Assembly (NCBI GenBank): GCA_964473865.1
Contig: CAYYQN010000022.1
Coordinates: 1-64,000 of the forward strand
DNA: 64,000 nt
Origin: CAIMUX01 sp964473865
Lineage (GTDB): Bacteria; Eisenbacteria; RBG-16-71-46; CAIMUX01
Reading direction: 5' to 3'
Part shown: piece after piece, positions 8,396-17,532 of the stretch
Layout of the letters: each line of letters starts with the position of its first letter
Numbering within the stretch: position 1 is the stretch's first letter
Translations under genes and position numbers: made by a program
The notes under the pieces: generated by a model
The model's input: only the letters and a program-made list of their open reading frames with translations
What the model was told of the DNA's origin: nothing
Database searches by the model: none

Positions 8396-9649
8396 TCAGG
8401 CCTCTTTGCGTGCGCGTTCCCGGTAGATGACCGTCGGAGCCTCTCCCCGGGTGATCACGCCTTCCTCGACGATGCAGGCCTCCACATCCTTCCTGGAGGG
8501 AAGGTCGTACATGATGTTCAACATCGCGTCTTCGATGACCGCGCGGAGTCCGCGGGCCCCCGTCTTCCTCTTGATCGCGATCTGGACGACGGCCCGGAGC
8601 GCTTCATCAGTGAACTCCAGGCGGACATTCTCCATCTCAAAGAACTTCTGGTACTGCTTGATGATCGCATTCTTCGGCTGGGTGAGGATGTTGAGCAGCG
8701 CCTCCTCATCCAGTTCGGTCAGCGTCGATACCACCGGCAGCCGCCCGACCAGCTCCGGAATGATCCCGTAGCGGAGCAGGTCCTCCGGCTCGATGGCGGC
8801 GTACAGCTCGCCGAGCGTGTACTCCTTCTTGGTCTTGCCCTCCGCGCCGAAGCCGATCGCCATCTTGCCGATGCGCTTGGCGACGATCTTCTCGATTCCC
8901 TCGAACGCCCCCCCGCAAATGAACAGGATGTCCTTGGAGTTGACTTCGATCGTCTTCTGCTGCGGATGCTTTCGCCCACCTTGCGGCGGAACGTTGGCCA
9001 CGGTTCCCTCGAGGATCTTGAGCAGGGCTTGCTGCACCCCTTCGCCCGAGACGTCGCGGGTGATCGAGGGGTTCTCGCTCTTGCGGGAGATCTTGTCGAT
9101 CTCGTCGACGTAGACGATGCCGTGCTCCGCGGCCACCAGGTTGAAGTCGGCCGCCTGCAGCAGGCGAACCAGGATGTTCTCGACGTCTTCGCCCACGTAC
9201 CCGGCCTCGGTGAGGCAGGTGGCATCGATCATGGCAAACGGCACCTTGAGGAACCGCGACAGCGTCCGGGCGAGGAGCGTCTTGCCGCTTCCGGTCGGTC
9301 CGATAAGCAGGATGTTACCCTTCTCGAGCTCGATGTCCCCCGGCAGAGTGACCGGCGCGCTGATCCGCTTGTAGTGGTTGTATACGGAGACGGACAGGAT
9401 CTTCTTGGCTCGCTCCTGGCCGATCACATACTCGTCCAGGACCTTCTTCATCTCGGAAGGCTTGGGCAGCTGCTCGCGGCCGACGGGCAGCGCCGGAGCG
9501 GTTTCCCCTTCCAGGATGTCATTGCAGAGGCGCACGCACTCGCTGCAGATATAGACAGACGGCCCGGACACCAGGCGAGCGACCTCCTCCTGGCCGCGCC
9601 CACAAAAGGAGCAGCGAATCGGGGTTGGCGTGCCTACGCGCTTCTTCAT
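8396..9649 (-). CDS. clpX: ATP-dependent Clp protease ATP-binding subunit ClpX
   Basis: AAA+ unfoldase that feeds substrates to ClpP. 417 residues, the usual length. The N-terminal zinc-binding domain has four Cys (CSFCG ... CSECVRLCND). Walker A is GPTGSGKTLLA, Walker B is VYVDEIDKI, the pore loop is GYVGED, and the sensor regions are conserved. It lies 49 bp upstream of lon and about 110 bp downstream of clpP, all on the minus strand, the common tig-clpP-clpX-lon order. Confidence 0.98.
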   Translation of the reverse strand: MKKRVGTPTPIRCSFCGRGQEEVARLVSGPSVYICSECVRLCNDILEGETAPALPVGREQLPKPSEMKKVLDEYVIGQERAKKILSVSVYNHYKRISAPVTLPGDIELEKGNILLIGPTGSGKTLLARTLSRFLKVPFAMIDATCLTEAGYVGEDVENILVRLLQAADFNLVAAEHGIVYVDEIDKISRKSENPSITRDVSGEGVQQALLKILEGTVANVPPQGGRKHPQQKTIEVNSKDILFICGGAFEGIEKIVAKRIGKMAIGFGAEGKTKKEYTLGELYAAIEPEDLLRYGIIPELVGRLPVVSTLTELDEEALLNILTQPKNAIIKQYQKFFEMENVRLEFTDEALRAVVQIAIKRKTGARGLRAVIEDAMLNIMYDLPSRKDVEACIVEEGVITRGEAPTVIYRERARKEA

Positions 9650-9760
9650 TCCTGCTCCCGGGTTCTCCCCGTTGGTCGTCCGTTGCGGTTCTGGTTGCGG
9701 TTCCGGGCCCCGTCCTGATTATCGGCCGCCCGCGGCGGTTCTTGAAGCCCTTGCCGGCTG

Positions 9761-10354
9761 TCAGCTCGGCTTCTTGTAGATCACCTCATCCACGATACCG
9801 TATTCCTTCGCCTCCTCCGCGGACATGAAGAAGTTCCGGTCGGTGTCCTTGCGGATCCGGTCCGCCGGCTGGCCGGTATGGCGCGCGAGGATCTCATTCA
9901 TCTTCTCGCGGAGGGTCACGATCTCCTTCGTGTAGATGAAGATATCGGAGGCCTGCCCCCGGCTGCTCCCCATCGGCTGATGGATCATCACCCGGGCGTT
10001 GGGGAGGGCGCGCCGCTTTCCCTTGGCGCCGGCCGCCAGGAGAAGCGCGCCCATGGAGGCGGCCTGACCCATGCAGATGGTGGCGACGTCGGGCTTGATG
10101 TACTCCATGGTGTCGTAGATGGCCAATCCCGCGGCGACGATGCCGCCCGGCGAGTGGATGTAGATATTGATGTCCTGATCCGGATCCTCGCCGGCCAGGA
10201 ACAGCAGCTGGGCAATCACCAGGTTGGCCACCATGTCGTCAATGGCGGTGCCGATGAAGATGATTCTCTCCTTCAGCAGCCGGGAGAAAATGTCGTAGGC
10301 GCGCTCGCCGCGCCCCGTCTGCTCCACCACGAATGGAACGAGTGACATCCGCAT
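9761..10354 (-). CDS. clpP: ATP-dependent Clp protease proteolytic subunit ClpP
   Basis: Serine peptidase forming the tetradecameric Clp chamber. 197 residues. The catalytic triad is visible as Ser in GQAASMGA, His in MIHQP and Asp in KDTDRNFF. The N-terminus MRMSLVPFVVEQTGRGERAYDI is typical, with little or no propeptide. It is adjacent to clpX downstream and tig upstream and is expected to work with the ClpX encoded next to it. Confidence 0.98.
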   Translation of the reverse strand: MRMSLVPFVVEQTGRGERAYDIFSRLLKERIIFIGTAIDDMVANLVIAQLLFLAGEDPDQDINIYIHSPGGIVAAGLAIYDTMEYIKPDVATICMGQAASMGALLLAAGAKGKRRALPNARVMIHQPMGSSRGQASDIFIYTKEIVTLREKMNEILARHTGQPADRIRKDTDRNFFMSAEEAKEYGIVDEVIYKKPS

Positions 10355-10448
10355 CGACCTCCCGGGGAGTGGACCTCGACTCGCCGGCGCTCCCCCCGCC
10401 AGCGCATCCTGCTCGGGCCGGAACCTCGCTACCCGATCCGGCGCCGCC

Positions 10449-11738
10449 TCACGGCACGATGAGGTTCGACCGCCGCGGGCGCGGCTCGTGAATCCGGTTG
10501 ACCGTCACCTTCTCGAAGAGGAAGTCGAAGGTCTTCCTCTCGAGCAGGTCGCCTCGAACCTTCTCCAGCTCGTCGTCCTTCTCCAAACGCCGGCGGATCT
10601 GCCGCGGATCGACCCCCGGCCGCGCCGCGCGGCCGATCTCGGCGTCGAGCTCCTCCTCGCCAACCGTGATCGACTCCTGCCGCGCCACCGAATCGAGCAG
10701 GATCTCCCGCTTCCGCAGCCGCACGACCACCGGCGCGTAGATGCGCCGGAATTCCTCGGGGTCAAGCCCCGGATCCTCCTGCCGGGCCTTCTCCATGGCC
10801 CGCTCCAGGCTCCTTTCGACGATCGTCTCCGGCACCTCGAACGGGTTTTGGGAGATCAGCAGATCCACCAGGGCCTCCTCGGTCTGTCGGCGGGCCCGCA
10901 GGCGTTCTTCCGCCTCCAGGCGCAGGCGGATCCGGGAGCGCAGCGCCTCCAGACTCTCCAGCCCGTCGATCTGCCCGGCAAAGGCATCGTCCAGCGCGGG
11001 GAGCTTCTTCTCCAATACTTGCCGCACGTGCATGCGATAGTGACGCTGGTTCCCGGCCAGCTCCCGATCGCCGAAGTCCTCCGGGTAGTTGATGTGGACG
11101 ACCCGTTCCTCGCCGGCGGACAGCCCGACCGAGATTTCGCGAAATTCCGGTAGGAGCGTGTTTCCCCCGGCCTCCATGCGCACGGTCTGCCGTTTGGCCC
11201 TGGGGAGGCGCGCGCCGTTGACGTCGACCGCAATGATCGAAACCTCGACGATGTCCCCGAAGAGCGAGGGACGTGCCACCGGATTGATGGCCGCGGAACG
11301 GTCCTGCAGGGCGTGAAGGAACTGGTCGATGGCCTCCTCGTCCACCTCCGCGACGGTTTCCGACAACTCGGCGCCGGCGTAGCCCTGGACTTCGACCTGC
11401 GGCCAGACATCCACCACCGCCACGAACGTGAGCGGCTCGCCCGGGCGGAATCGAAGGTCCTGGATGCGCGCCGGCGCGGCCGGCTGCAGCGCGTGCTCGG
11501 CGATGGCGCTGGAGGTGGCCTCCGGCACGATGTGCTGGAGCAGGTCCGACTCCAGGCTGTCGCGGAAGGCATGTTTGACGAGCTCCTCCGGGACCTTCCC
11601 CTTGCGGAATCCGGGGATCACCGCGCGCTTGCGGTACGCGGAGAGAACGTGATCCATCTCCCGCTCCACTTCCGCGGGCTCGAGGGTGATCGTGATCGCC
11701 TTCTGCCAGGGACCCGCGTCTGCCATGGTACTGTGCAC
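10449..11738 (-). CDS. tig: Trigger factor, ribosome-associated chaperone and prolyl isomerase
   Basis: Binds at the ribosome exit tunnel and assists folding of nascent chains. 429 residues from the start chosen here. The ribosome-binding signature GFRKGKVPEELV lies near residue 45, followed by a PPIase-like middle domain and a long helical C-terminal domain (LRLRLEAEERLRARRQTEEA). I choose the GTG at 11736-11738 because GGAGG lies exactly 6 nt upstream. The in-frame ATG four codons later is 18 nt from that site, and the frame further upstream runs into tRNA-Leu. It heads the clp/lon series. Confidence 0.95.
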   Translation of the reverse strand: MHSTMADAGPWQKAITITLEPAEVEREMDHVLSAYRKRAVIPGFRKGKVPEELVKHAFRDSLESDLLQHIVPEATSSAIAEHALQPAAPARIQDLRFRPGEPLTFVAVVDVWPQVEVQGYAGAELSETVAEVDEEAIDQFLHALQDRSAAINPVARPSLFGDIVEVSIIAVDVNGARLPRAKRQTVRMEAGGNTLLPEFREISVGLSAGEERVVHINYPEDFGDRELAGNQRHYRMHVRQVLEKKLPALDDAFAGQIDGLESLEALRSRIRLRLEAEERLRARRQTEEALVDLLISQNPFEVPETIVERSLERAMEKARQEDPGLDPEEFRRIYAPVVVRLRKREILLDSVARQESITVGEEELDAEIGRAARPGVDPRQIRRRLEKDDELEKVRGDLLERKTFDFLFEKVTVNRIHEPRPRRSNLIVP

Positions 11739-11840
11739 GGCCTTCCTCCAGTCGAATTCGAGATGAAGCGTCCGGTTGGTCCGGGCCCGCCGTCCATCGA
11801 TCCCGACCCGCCCGGGCGCGGCCGGCGATTCGCGCGTCTG

Positions 11841-11922
11841 TGCGAGAGGGGGGACTCGAACCCCCACGAGTTGCCTCACTGGATCCTAAGTCCAGCGCGT
11901 CTGCCAGTTCCGCCACTCTCGC
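11841..11922 (-). tRNA. tRNA-Leu (anticodon TAG)
   Basis: An 82-nt class II tRNA on the minus strand. The acceptor stem GCGAGAG/CTCTCGC has discriminator A. The anticodon stem-loop is CTGGA-CTTAGGA-TCCAG with TAG, there is a long variable arm, and the T arm is GGGGG-TTCGAGT-CCCCC. CCA is not encoded. It ends about 100 bp before the tig start codon. Confidence 0.97.
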
Positions 11923-12071
11923 GACCCGTCCAGCCGCGGGCGAGTCGCCCATTATAGGAACCGCCGGGCGGTCAGGCAATGACCACAAACGGTGCGATGA
12001 TGAAGGACCGGGCGCAGGCCGCACAGGCCGCGCGGGCCAGGCGCGAAGGAGATCCGGCCGGGGTGGAGGTC

Positions 12072-12854
12072 TCAGCGGCCGCGGAATTCCGGCTTTCGCT
12101 TTTCGAGGAATGCGCGGGTCCCTTCCGCCCAATCCTCCGTCGCCGCGACTCTTCCGAACTGCGCCGCCTCCCACGCCAGCGCCTCGGGCAGCTCGCGGTC
12201 CCGGCCGCCGAGCACCGCGTCCAGGGCCAGAGAGACCGCCCGGGGGCCGCGCAGCGCGATCCGGGCCGCCAGTTTCCGGCACGTCTCCAGGAGATCCGCA
12301 GGCTCGACCACCAGGTTGGCCAGACCGATCCGGTATGCCTCTTCGGCATCGACCGGATCTCCGGACAGGACCATCTGCAGCGCGCGTCCGGTCCCGACCA
12401 GGCGGGGCAGGCGCTGCGTCCCGCCATAGCCGGGTATGACTCCCAGCGAGACCTCGGGCAATCCGAGGCGCGCCGTGCGAGCCACGATGCGGAGATGGCA
12501 GGCCAACGCCAGCTCGCAGCCGCCGCCCAGGGCCCACCCGTTGACTGCGGCGATCACGGGCTTCCCGCATGCTTCGACCGCATCGAAGACCGATTGGCCG
12601 CGGCGCGCGAAGGCGACCGCCTGGTCCGGCCCGAGCGCCGCCAGTTCCGCGATGTCGGCCCCGGCGACAAACGCCTTGTCACCGGCCCCGGTCAGGATCA
12701 TCCCGAAGAGATCCTCCCGGCGGCGCAGATCGGCGACTTCAGCCTCGAGCCGGTCCAACACCTCCCGGTTCAGGGCGTTCAGGGAGGCCGGCCGGTCGAT
12801 CGTGACCTCCATCCAACCGGCGTGCTCCCGTGATGAGACTACCTGGCCGCCCAT
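12072..12854 (-). CDS. Enoyl-CoA hydratase (crotonase family)
   Basis: 260 residues. Hydrates trans-2-enoyl-CoA to 3-hydroxyacyl-CoA. The oxyanion-hole segments AGADIAEL and NGWALGGGCELALACH are present. Both catalytic glutamates are visible, in GGGCEL and in PEVSLGVIPGYGGTQRL. It supplies the hydratase step that is absent from the acyl-CoA dehydrogenase/thiolase cluster at 49.7-54.4 kb and may serve it from a distance. It is a single gene on the minus strand with no obvious operon partner. Substrate chain length cannot be told from sequence. Confidence 0.93.
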   Translation of the reverse strand: MGGQVVSSREHAGWMEVTIDRPASLNALNREVLDRLEAEVADLRRREDLFGMILTGAGDKAFVAGADIAELAALGPDQAVAFARRGQSVFDAVEACGKPVIAAVNGWALGGGCELALACHLRIVARTARLGLPEVSLGVIPGYGGTQRLPRLVGTGRALQMVLSGDPVDAEEAYRIGLANLVVEPADLLETCRKLAARIALRGPRAVSLALDAVLGGRDRELPEALAWEAAQFGRVAATEDWAEGTRAFLEKRKPEFRGR

Positions 12855-12971
12855 GGTCGTTTGCCTCCTCGCCGGACTACCGGCCGATTTCGGAGATACG
12901 AAGGCCGCTCCCGGCGAACGGGCGCGGCCCCGGTGTCACACTGGCGAACCAGCCGGAGTTCCCGAGTGGAC

Positions 12972-13550
12972 TCAGAGCGGAACCGAATAGATCAGGACAC
13001 TCGCCGTGGAAGTCTGGCCCACGACCACCGGAATCGGAGCCGGCGTGACGGTCGGCCACTGGATCGTGCCGTGCACTCCATAGAAGTCGCCGGCATCGAA
13101 GTTGCCATCGTTGTCGATGTCCTTCCAGACGTCCAGGTAGTAGGTTCCACCCGGCAGGTTGGTGATCGTGAAGGTGATCGACGCGCCGGAGCCCTGCGCG
13201 GCCTGCTGGCGCATGACTCGATCGGCATTCCAGTCGTCGTAGGAAGAGTAGACCGCGACCCGGGCGTTTCCCAGATCCCCCGACATCCCCGGAGAGAGGG
13301 TGACGACTCCGGTGATCTGACCCGAGGTTGCGGCCCCTTGACAGAGCGTTGCGGTACAAGGAACGTTCGCCCCGTACCAGGTCCCGCCGCAGGCAGACTG
13401 GGTCGTGACCATGCACGTGGTACCGACGCAGCAGGCGCCCGTCGTGGGTGTTGGATTGGTTTCCTTGTCCCCGCAGCCACCCAGGACCCCACCCAGCCCC
13501 AGGCTCAGCAGAATCACCAGACCCCTCGCAAGGATTCGACGTGCGTTCAT
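12972..13550 (-). CDS. Putative lipoprotein with one Cys-rich GACC...C repeat
   Basis: 192 residues. The N-terminus has a signal sequence ending in a lipobox-like LGGC (SLGLGGVLGGCGDKE), so lipidation is likely. One Cys-rich unit follows (TGACCVGTTC, MVTTQSACGGTW, then a C-x4-C end). The remaining 130 residues look like a beta-sandwich with an Asp-rich calcium-loop-like stretch (DIDNDGNFDAGDFYGV). I start it at the ATG at 13548-13550 because AAGGAG sits about 10 nt upstream. A longer frame extends further but loses the signal peptide. Function unknown. The adjacent gene at 13891-15552 carries two units of the same Cys repeat, suggesting a related pair. Confidence 0.78.
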   Translation of the reverse strand: MNARRILARGLVILLSLGLGGVLGGCGDKETNPTPTTGACCVGTTCMVTTQSACGGTWYGANVPCTATLCQGAATSGQITGVVTLSPGMSGDLGNARVAVYSSYDDWNADRVMRQQAAQGSGASITFTITNLPGGTYYLDVWKDIDNDGNFDAGDFYGVHGTIQWPTVTPAPIPVVVGQTSTASVLIYSVPL

Positions 13551-13890
13551 GTTTTGAGATCTCCTTTCCGAGTCCCCGACGGGACGGTGGTCACTCGGCC
13601 CGGAGTGTCCCAGCCGGCACCGACGATCCAACGCCTCAATTCCGCGGAACTGATCGTGGCGGTCTGTCCAACCGCCTGTCAACTGGATTCCATGGCATCG
13701 GCGATCGCAGCCCGCCGGTCGGCCCCGCGCTGACCCGCCTCGCCGGCGAACGGCCGGTCGGACCGGGTCTCGGAGCCGTCGAGGGACCCGATCCACGATC
13801 GATTCCGCGATCCGTCCCGGAATCGGCCACGAAGTTCCCCCCCCCCCGGGCATCCTTCTCAGCGATCGGCCCGAACGGATCGAAGGCACA
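13551..13890. other. 340-bp intergenic region with an 11-C homopolymer
   Basis: Lies between two minus-strand exported-protein genes. It contains a run of 11 C at 13837-13847 (G on the coding strand), about 290 bp before the start of the lipoprotein gene. No gene or clear promoter seen. Confidence 0.5.
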
Positions 13891-15552
13891 TCAGTTTTTC
13901 GCCAGTCTCCGCCCGGGTCCGTGCGCCGCCGGCACGGCCCCACCCGCCGCAAACCTGGCCGGGCGCCCGGCGGTGACGGTGAAGCGGGTCACCTCCACGG
14001 TCTCGTAGGCGCCGATCGAGCCGGCAAACGTCCGGACCGAGGTGGCATTCACCACCCGGACGTCGTAGCCCAGCGAAGGCACCTCCGAACCGCAGTCGCT
14101 GAACCAGTCGACCCTGACCCGGTACTCGCCGGTCGGGGCGTTGTCCCAGAAGATGTTCTCCGGCCGGCCGTCGACGTAGTTGCCGCACTTGTTGTCGAGG
14201 TCGAGGCTCCCGCCCGTGGAAGTGTTGGTGTGCCCGTAGTAGCAGGAGTCGCCGTTCGGCTCATAGACCCAGAGATCGAGATCGATCGCCTGCGCCGAGT
14301 GCCAGCTCAGCGTGACCTGGACATCGCCCGTGCCCACCGAAGGCGTGGCGACCGGGATGCACGGACAGGCCCCGGCGGTCGCGCCCTCGCCGAGCCCCGA
14401 CAGGATCAGCGGCGTGGAGACCGGGTGGTCGTAGGACCAGGCGGAGTTGACCTGAACGTCGAGGATGGTGTGGCGCGGCTCGCCGGGTGGCGAGCTGATG
14501 GTGCCGGCCGTCCGCATCTCGGCGCAGACCCGGTAGGTCCCCTGCGGCAGGAACCAGAGACCATGGTTGGTGACCCCGATCTCTCCCACCGGCGCCCAGG
14601 AGCTGGAAGACTCGCCGCGGTACTCGGCGTCGGCCTCCCCCGCGCCCCCGAAGCGCAGGTTGTACTCCTCGACACAGAGATTCAGCCACTGATCCAGCGA
14701 CGAATTGGTCACCTCGACGGCGCCCCAGGCGGTACTGGCGCGTTCGGTGCCCGCAACAAACCAAGGCGAGAGCTTGTAGGTCTGGACCATGATCGACTTC
14801 GTTGCCCGATCGTAGGTCCCGCCGAAGATCTCCGACTTCCCGGTCGTCTGGTTGACGCGGCAGAGGGAGAAGGTCTTGCCGGTGGTGTCGCCCAAAACCG
14901 GGAGCTTGACCGTCACCGGGCGCTCGAACACGAAGCCGTCCGGGCCGAAGCGATAGGTATCGGAAAACTTGGTCTGTCCGGCCGGAGGCGTGACCGCGAT
15001 CACCTGATCGCGCTCGATCGAGAAGGTCATCTTGCCTTCGCCGCCGCCCGTCGTCTTGGGCACGGCCAGCAACGGGACCTTGATCCCGGCTCCGCTGACG
15101 GTGTTGATCTCCTTGGCCTCGAAGCTCCCCACCAGGCCCGTGGCAATGTAGTCGGTCGGCGGTTGGGTCGAGCAAGGATTCGGCGCGCAGGCCGTGCCGC
15201 CCCCCATCCAGGTCCCGGTGCAGGACGCCTGGGTCGCCACCGTACAGACACCCGAGGGGCTGCAACAGGCGCCGGTGGGCGGCGGGGTCGAGCAAGGGTT
15301 CGGTGAGCAGGCGGTGTTGGCCCCGATCCAGGTCCCGGCGCAGGCAGCCTGCGTCGTGATCGAACAGGCGCCGGAGAGGTTGCAGCAGGCGCCGGTCCGC
15401 GATTCGGGCGTGGCGATCACCTCGCGCTCCGACCAGCAGCCGCTTCCGGCGCAGACGGCCAGGGTTGCCATGAGGAGTGCGACCGGTACGGCGAACGAGC
15501 CGCGCCCCGTCCGACGCGGGACGCGGGGTCTGGCGGGCGATGATGCGTGCAT
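13891..15552 (-). CDS. Exported protein: two Cys-rich repeats, ZU5-like and DUF2135-like domains
   Basis: 553 residues. A basic N-terminus and hydrophobic segment (VALLMATLAVCAGSG) end at a Cys with a weak lipobox. Two Cys-rich units follow at about residues 53-85 and 90-122 (GACCNLSGAC, GACCSPSGVC, each ending in a PNPC). Residues about 130-270 resemble a ZU5-type beta-domain (YRFGPDGFVFERPVTVKLP). The C-terminal third contains a DUF2135/YfaP-like domain (IDLDLWVYEPNGDSCYYG ... NIFWDNAPTGEYRVRVDW). All are extracellular or periplasmic folds, and no enzyme motif is seen. The start is supported by AGGAGGT upstream of the ATG. It reads in the opposite direction from the carboxylase operon starting at 15874. 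Confidence 0.8.
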   Translation of the reverse strand: MHASSPARPRVPRRTGRGSFAVPVALLMATLAVCAGSGCWSEREVIATPESRTGACCNLSGACSITTQAACAGTWIGANTACSPNPCSTPPPTGACCSPSGVCTVATQASCTGTWMGGGTACAPNPCSTQPPTDYIATGLVGSFEAKEINTVSGAGIKVPLLAVPKTTGGGEGKMTFSIERDQVIAVTPPAGQTKFSDTYRFGPDGFVFERPVTVKLPVLGDTTGKTFSLCRVNQTTGKSEIFGGTYDRATKSIMVQTYKLSPWFVAGTERASTAWGAVEVTNSSLDQWLNLCVEEYNLRFGGAGEADAEYRGESSSSWAPVGEIGVTNHGLWFLPQGTYRVCAEMRTAGTISSPPGEPRHTILDVQVNSAWSYDHPVSTPLILSGLGEGATAGACPCIPVATPSVGTGDVQVTLSWHSAQAIDLDLWVYEPNGDSCYYGHTNTSTGGSLDLDNKCGNYVDGRPENIFWDNAPTGEYRVRVDWFSDCGSEVPSLGYDVRVVNATSVRTFAGSIGAYETVEVTRFTVTAGRPARFAAGGAVPAAHGPGRRLAKN

Positions 15553-15873
15553 GGTCAGGTACCTCCTACGTCCCTACGGATCGGGGCTCCTTCGATCGCG
15601 AATATCGGCCGTCCCGCAAGCTAGCCTTTGCCCTGAAGTCGGTCGGGTCAAGGGGGAATCGTCTGCGCCGAACCGCCCGTCGGGCCGGGGCGCACCTCCG
15701 CGCACCCCGGCTCCGCCGGGGCGCACCCCCGCGCACGCTGGCTCCGCCGGGCCGCGCCGGGGAAGGTCAAGACTTCGGCGTCAGCAACCGCTTGGTTCCG
15801 GAGTTGATTCCGCCTAAGATGGTCTGTTGCGCAAGGTGATCGGTCCCGCCAACGACCAGGGAGGAGCCTCAGG
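15553..15873. other. Divergent intergenic region with a 31-bp direct repeat
   Basis: Lies between the minus-strand exported protein and the plus-strand carboxylase operon, so it should hold two promoters. It contains two tandem 31-bp units at 15690-15720 and 15721-15751 that differ at three positions. Each unit holds the self-complementary stretch GGCTCCGCC. No promoter boxes could be assigned. Confidence 0.5.
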
Positions 15874-17532
15874 GTGAAGAAGCGAGACGCCGCCGGCCGG
15901 CCCGGACCGGACGGCCCCCCCGAGACGCCTTCGTCTCCGTATCCGGCCGCCGAGAGCCCGGAGTTCACGACCGAGCTCTCCCCGTCCACGCCGAATCCGA
16001 TGGAGGAGCTGCACCGCCGCCGCCAGGAAGCGCTCGCGGGAGGCGGCACGGAGAAGAAGGAGAAGATCCGTCTCGAAGGACGACTGACCGCGCGGGAGCG
16101 GATCCTCATGCTGTGCGACCCCGGCTCCTTCGTGGAGCGAGGGGTGTTCGTGACCCACCGCTGCACCGACTTCGGCATGGAGAAGCGGAAGGTGACCGGC
16201 GACGGCGTCGTGGCCGGACACGGGACGGTGAACGGGCGGCCGACGTTCGTCTTCGCCCAGGACTTCACCGTCTTCGGCGGGACCCTGAGCGAAGCGAACG
16301 CGCGCAAGATCTGCGACCTCATGGACCTCGCGCTGCAGAACGGCGCGCCGGTGGTGGGCCTGAACGACTCGGGCGGCGCCCGCATCCAGGAGGGGGTCCA
16401 GTCGCTCGGCGGGTATGCCGACATCTTTCTGCGCAACACGCTGGCCTCCGGGGTGGTACCGCAGATCTCCGCCATCTTCGGACCCTGCGCCGGCGGGGCG
16501 GTCTACTCGCCGGCGATCACCGACTTCATCATCATGGTCGAGGACACGAGCAACATGTTCGTGACCGGTCCGGCCGTCGTCCGCGCGGTCACCAACGAGA
16601 CGGTCACGTTCGAGGAGCTCGGCGGGGCCATGACCCACAACCGCAAGTCGGGGGTTGCCCACTTCGCCGCACGCGATGACCAGGACTGCCTTCGCACCGT
16701 ACGCCGGCTGCTCTCCTACCTTCCGCAGAACAACCAGGAAGAGCCTCCCTACCAGCCGACCGGCGATCCCGTCGATCGGCAGGAGGAGGAACTGGACCGG
16801 ATCGTCCCGCCGCTGCCCGACCAGCCGTACGACATGCGCGCGGTGATCCAGGGCGTTGTCGACCGCGATTCGTTCTTCGAAGTGCAGGAGCACTACGCGC
16901 GAAACATCCTGGTCGGCTTCGCCCGGCTGGCCGGACGAGTCGTCGGGGTGATCGCCAACCAGCCGAAGTTCCTGGCGGGAGTGCTCGACATCGCCTCGTC
17001 GCTGAAGGCGGCCAGATTCGTCCGCTTCTGCGACTGCTTCAACATCCCGCTGGTGACGCTCGAGGATGTCCCCGGATTCCTCCCGGGCACGGCGCAGGAA
17101 TGGGGCGGAATCATCAAGCACGGCGCCAAGCTGCTCTACGCCTACTGTGAGGCGACGGTGCCCAAGCTGACCGTGGTGGTGCGCAAGGCCTACGGCGGTG
17201 CTTACGACGTGATGTCGAGCAAGCACATCCGGGGCGACTACAACATCGCCTGGCCGGGGGCCCAGCTCGCGGTGATGGGCGCGGAAGGGGCGGTCAACAT
17301 CATCTATCGCGCCGAGCTGGCGCAGGCAACCGACCCGGACGAGCGGCGCCGGGAACGGGTGGCCGAGTACAATCGGACCTTCGCGAACCCGTATGTCGCC
17401 GCCGGTCTCGGCTACCTGGACGATGTCATCGAGCCGAAGGAGACCCGGCCGCGCCTGATCGCGGCGCTGTGCATGCTGGAGAACAAGCGGCAGGAGAATC
17501 CGAGGAAGAAGCATGGCAACATCCCGCTCTGA
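15874..17532 (+). CDS. pccB: Acyl-CoA (propionyl-CoA) carboxylase, carboxyltransferase subunit
   Basis: Transfers the carboxyl group from carboxybiotin to propionyl-CoA, making methylmalonyl-CoA. 552 residues, with both crotonase-fold halves. Family motifs are seen: ARERILMLCDPGSF, FVFAQDFTVFGGTLSE, LNDSGGARIQEGV, GPCAGGAVYSPA, and in the second half EDVPGFLPGTAQE and KAYGGAYDVMSSKH. The start is a GTG with GGAGG about 9 nt upstream. Its end overlaps the biotin carboxylase start by 20 bp, and epimerase and mutase follow, which points to propionyl-CoA over acetyl-CoA. The first 50 residues are a Pro/Ser-rich extension. Confidence 0.93.
   Translation: MKKRDAAGRPGPDGPPETPSSPYPAAESPEFTTELSPSTPNPMEELHRRRQEALAGGGTEKKEKIRLEGRLTARERILMLCDPGSFVERGVFVTHRCTDFGMEKRKVTGDGVVAGHGTVNGRPTFVFAQDFTVFGGTLSEANARKICDLMDLALQNGAPVVGLNDSGGARIQEGVQSLGGYADIFLRNTLASGVVPQISAIFGPCAGGAVYSPAITDFIIMVEDTSNMFVTGPAVVRAVTNETVTFEELGGAMTHNRKSGVAHFAARDDQDCLRTVRRLLSYLPQNNQEEPPYQPTGDPVDRQEEELDRIVPPLPDQPYDMRAVIQGVVDRDSFFEVQEHYARNILVGFARLAGRVVGVIANQPKFLAGVLDIASSLKAARFVRFCDCFNIPLVTLEDVPGFLPGTAQEWGGIIKHGAKLLYAYCEATVPKLTVVVRKAYGGAYDVMSSKHIRGDYNIAWPGAQLAVMGAEGAVNIIYRAELAQATDPDERRRERVAEYNRTFANPYVAAGLGYLDDVIEPKETRPRLIAALCMLENKRQENPRKKHGNIPL

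Noticed and set aside
10762..12570. Minus-strand open frame of 602 codons across tig, tRNA-Leu and enoyl-CoA hydratase
   Set aside because: Crosses a tRNA and conserved genes in another frame; composition is typical of a shadow.
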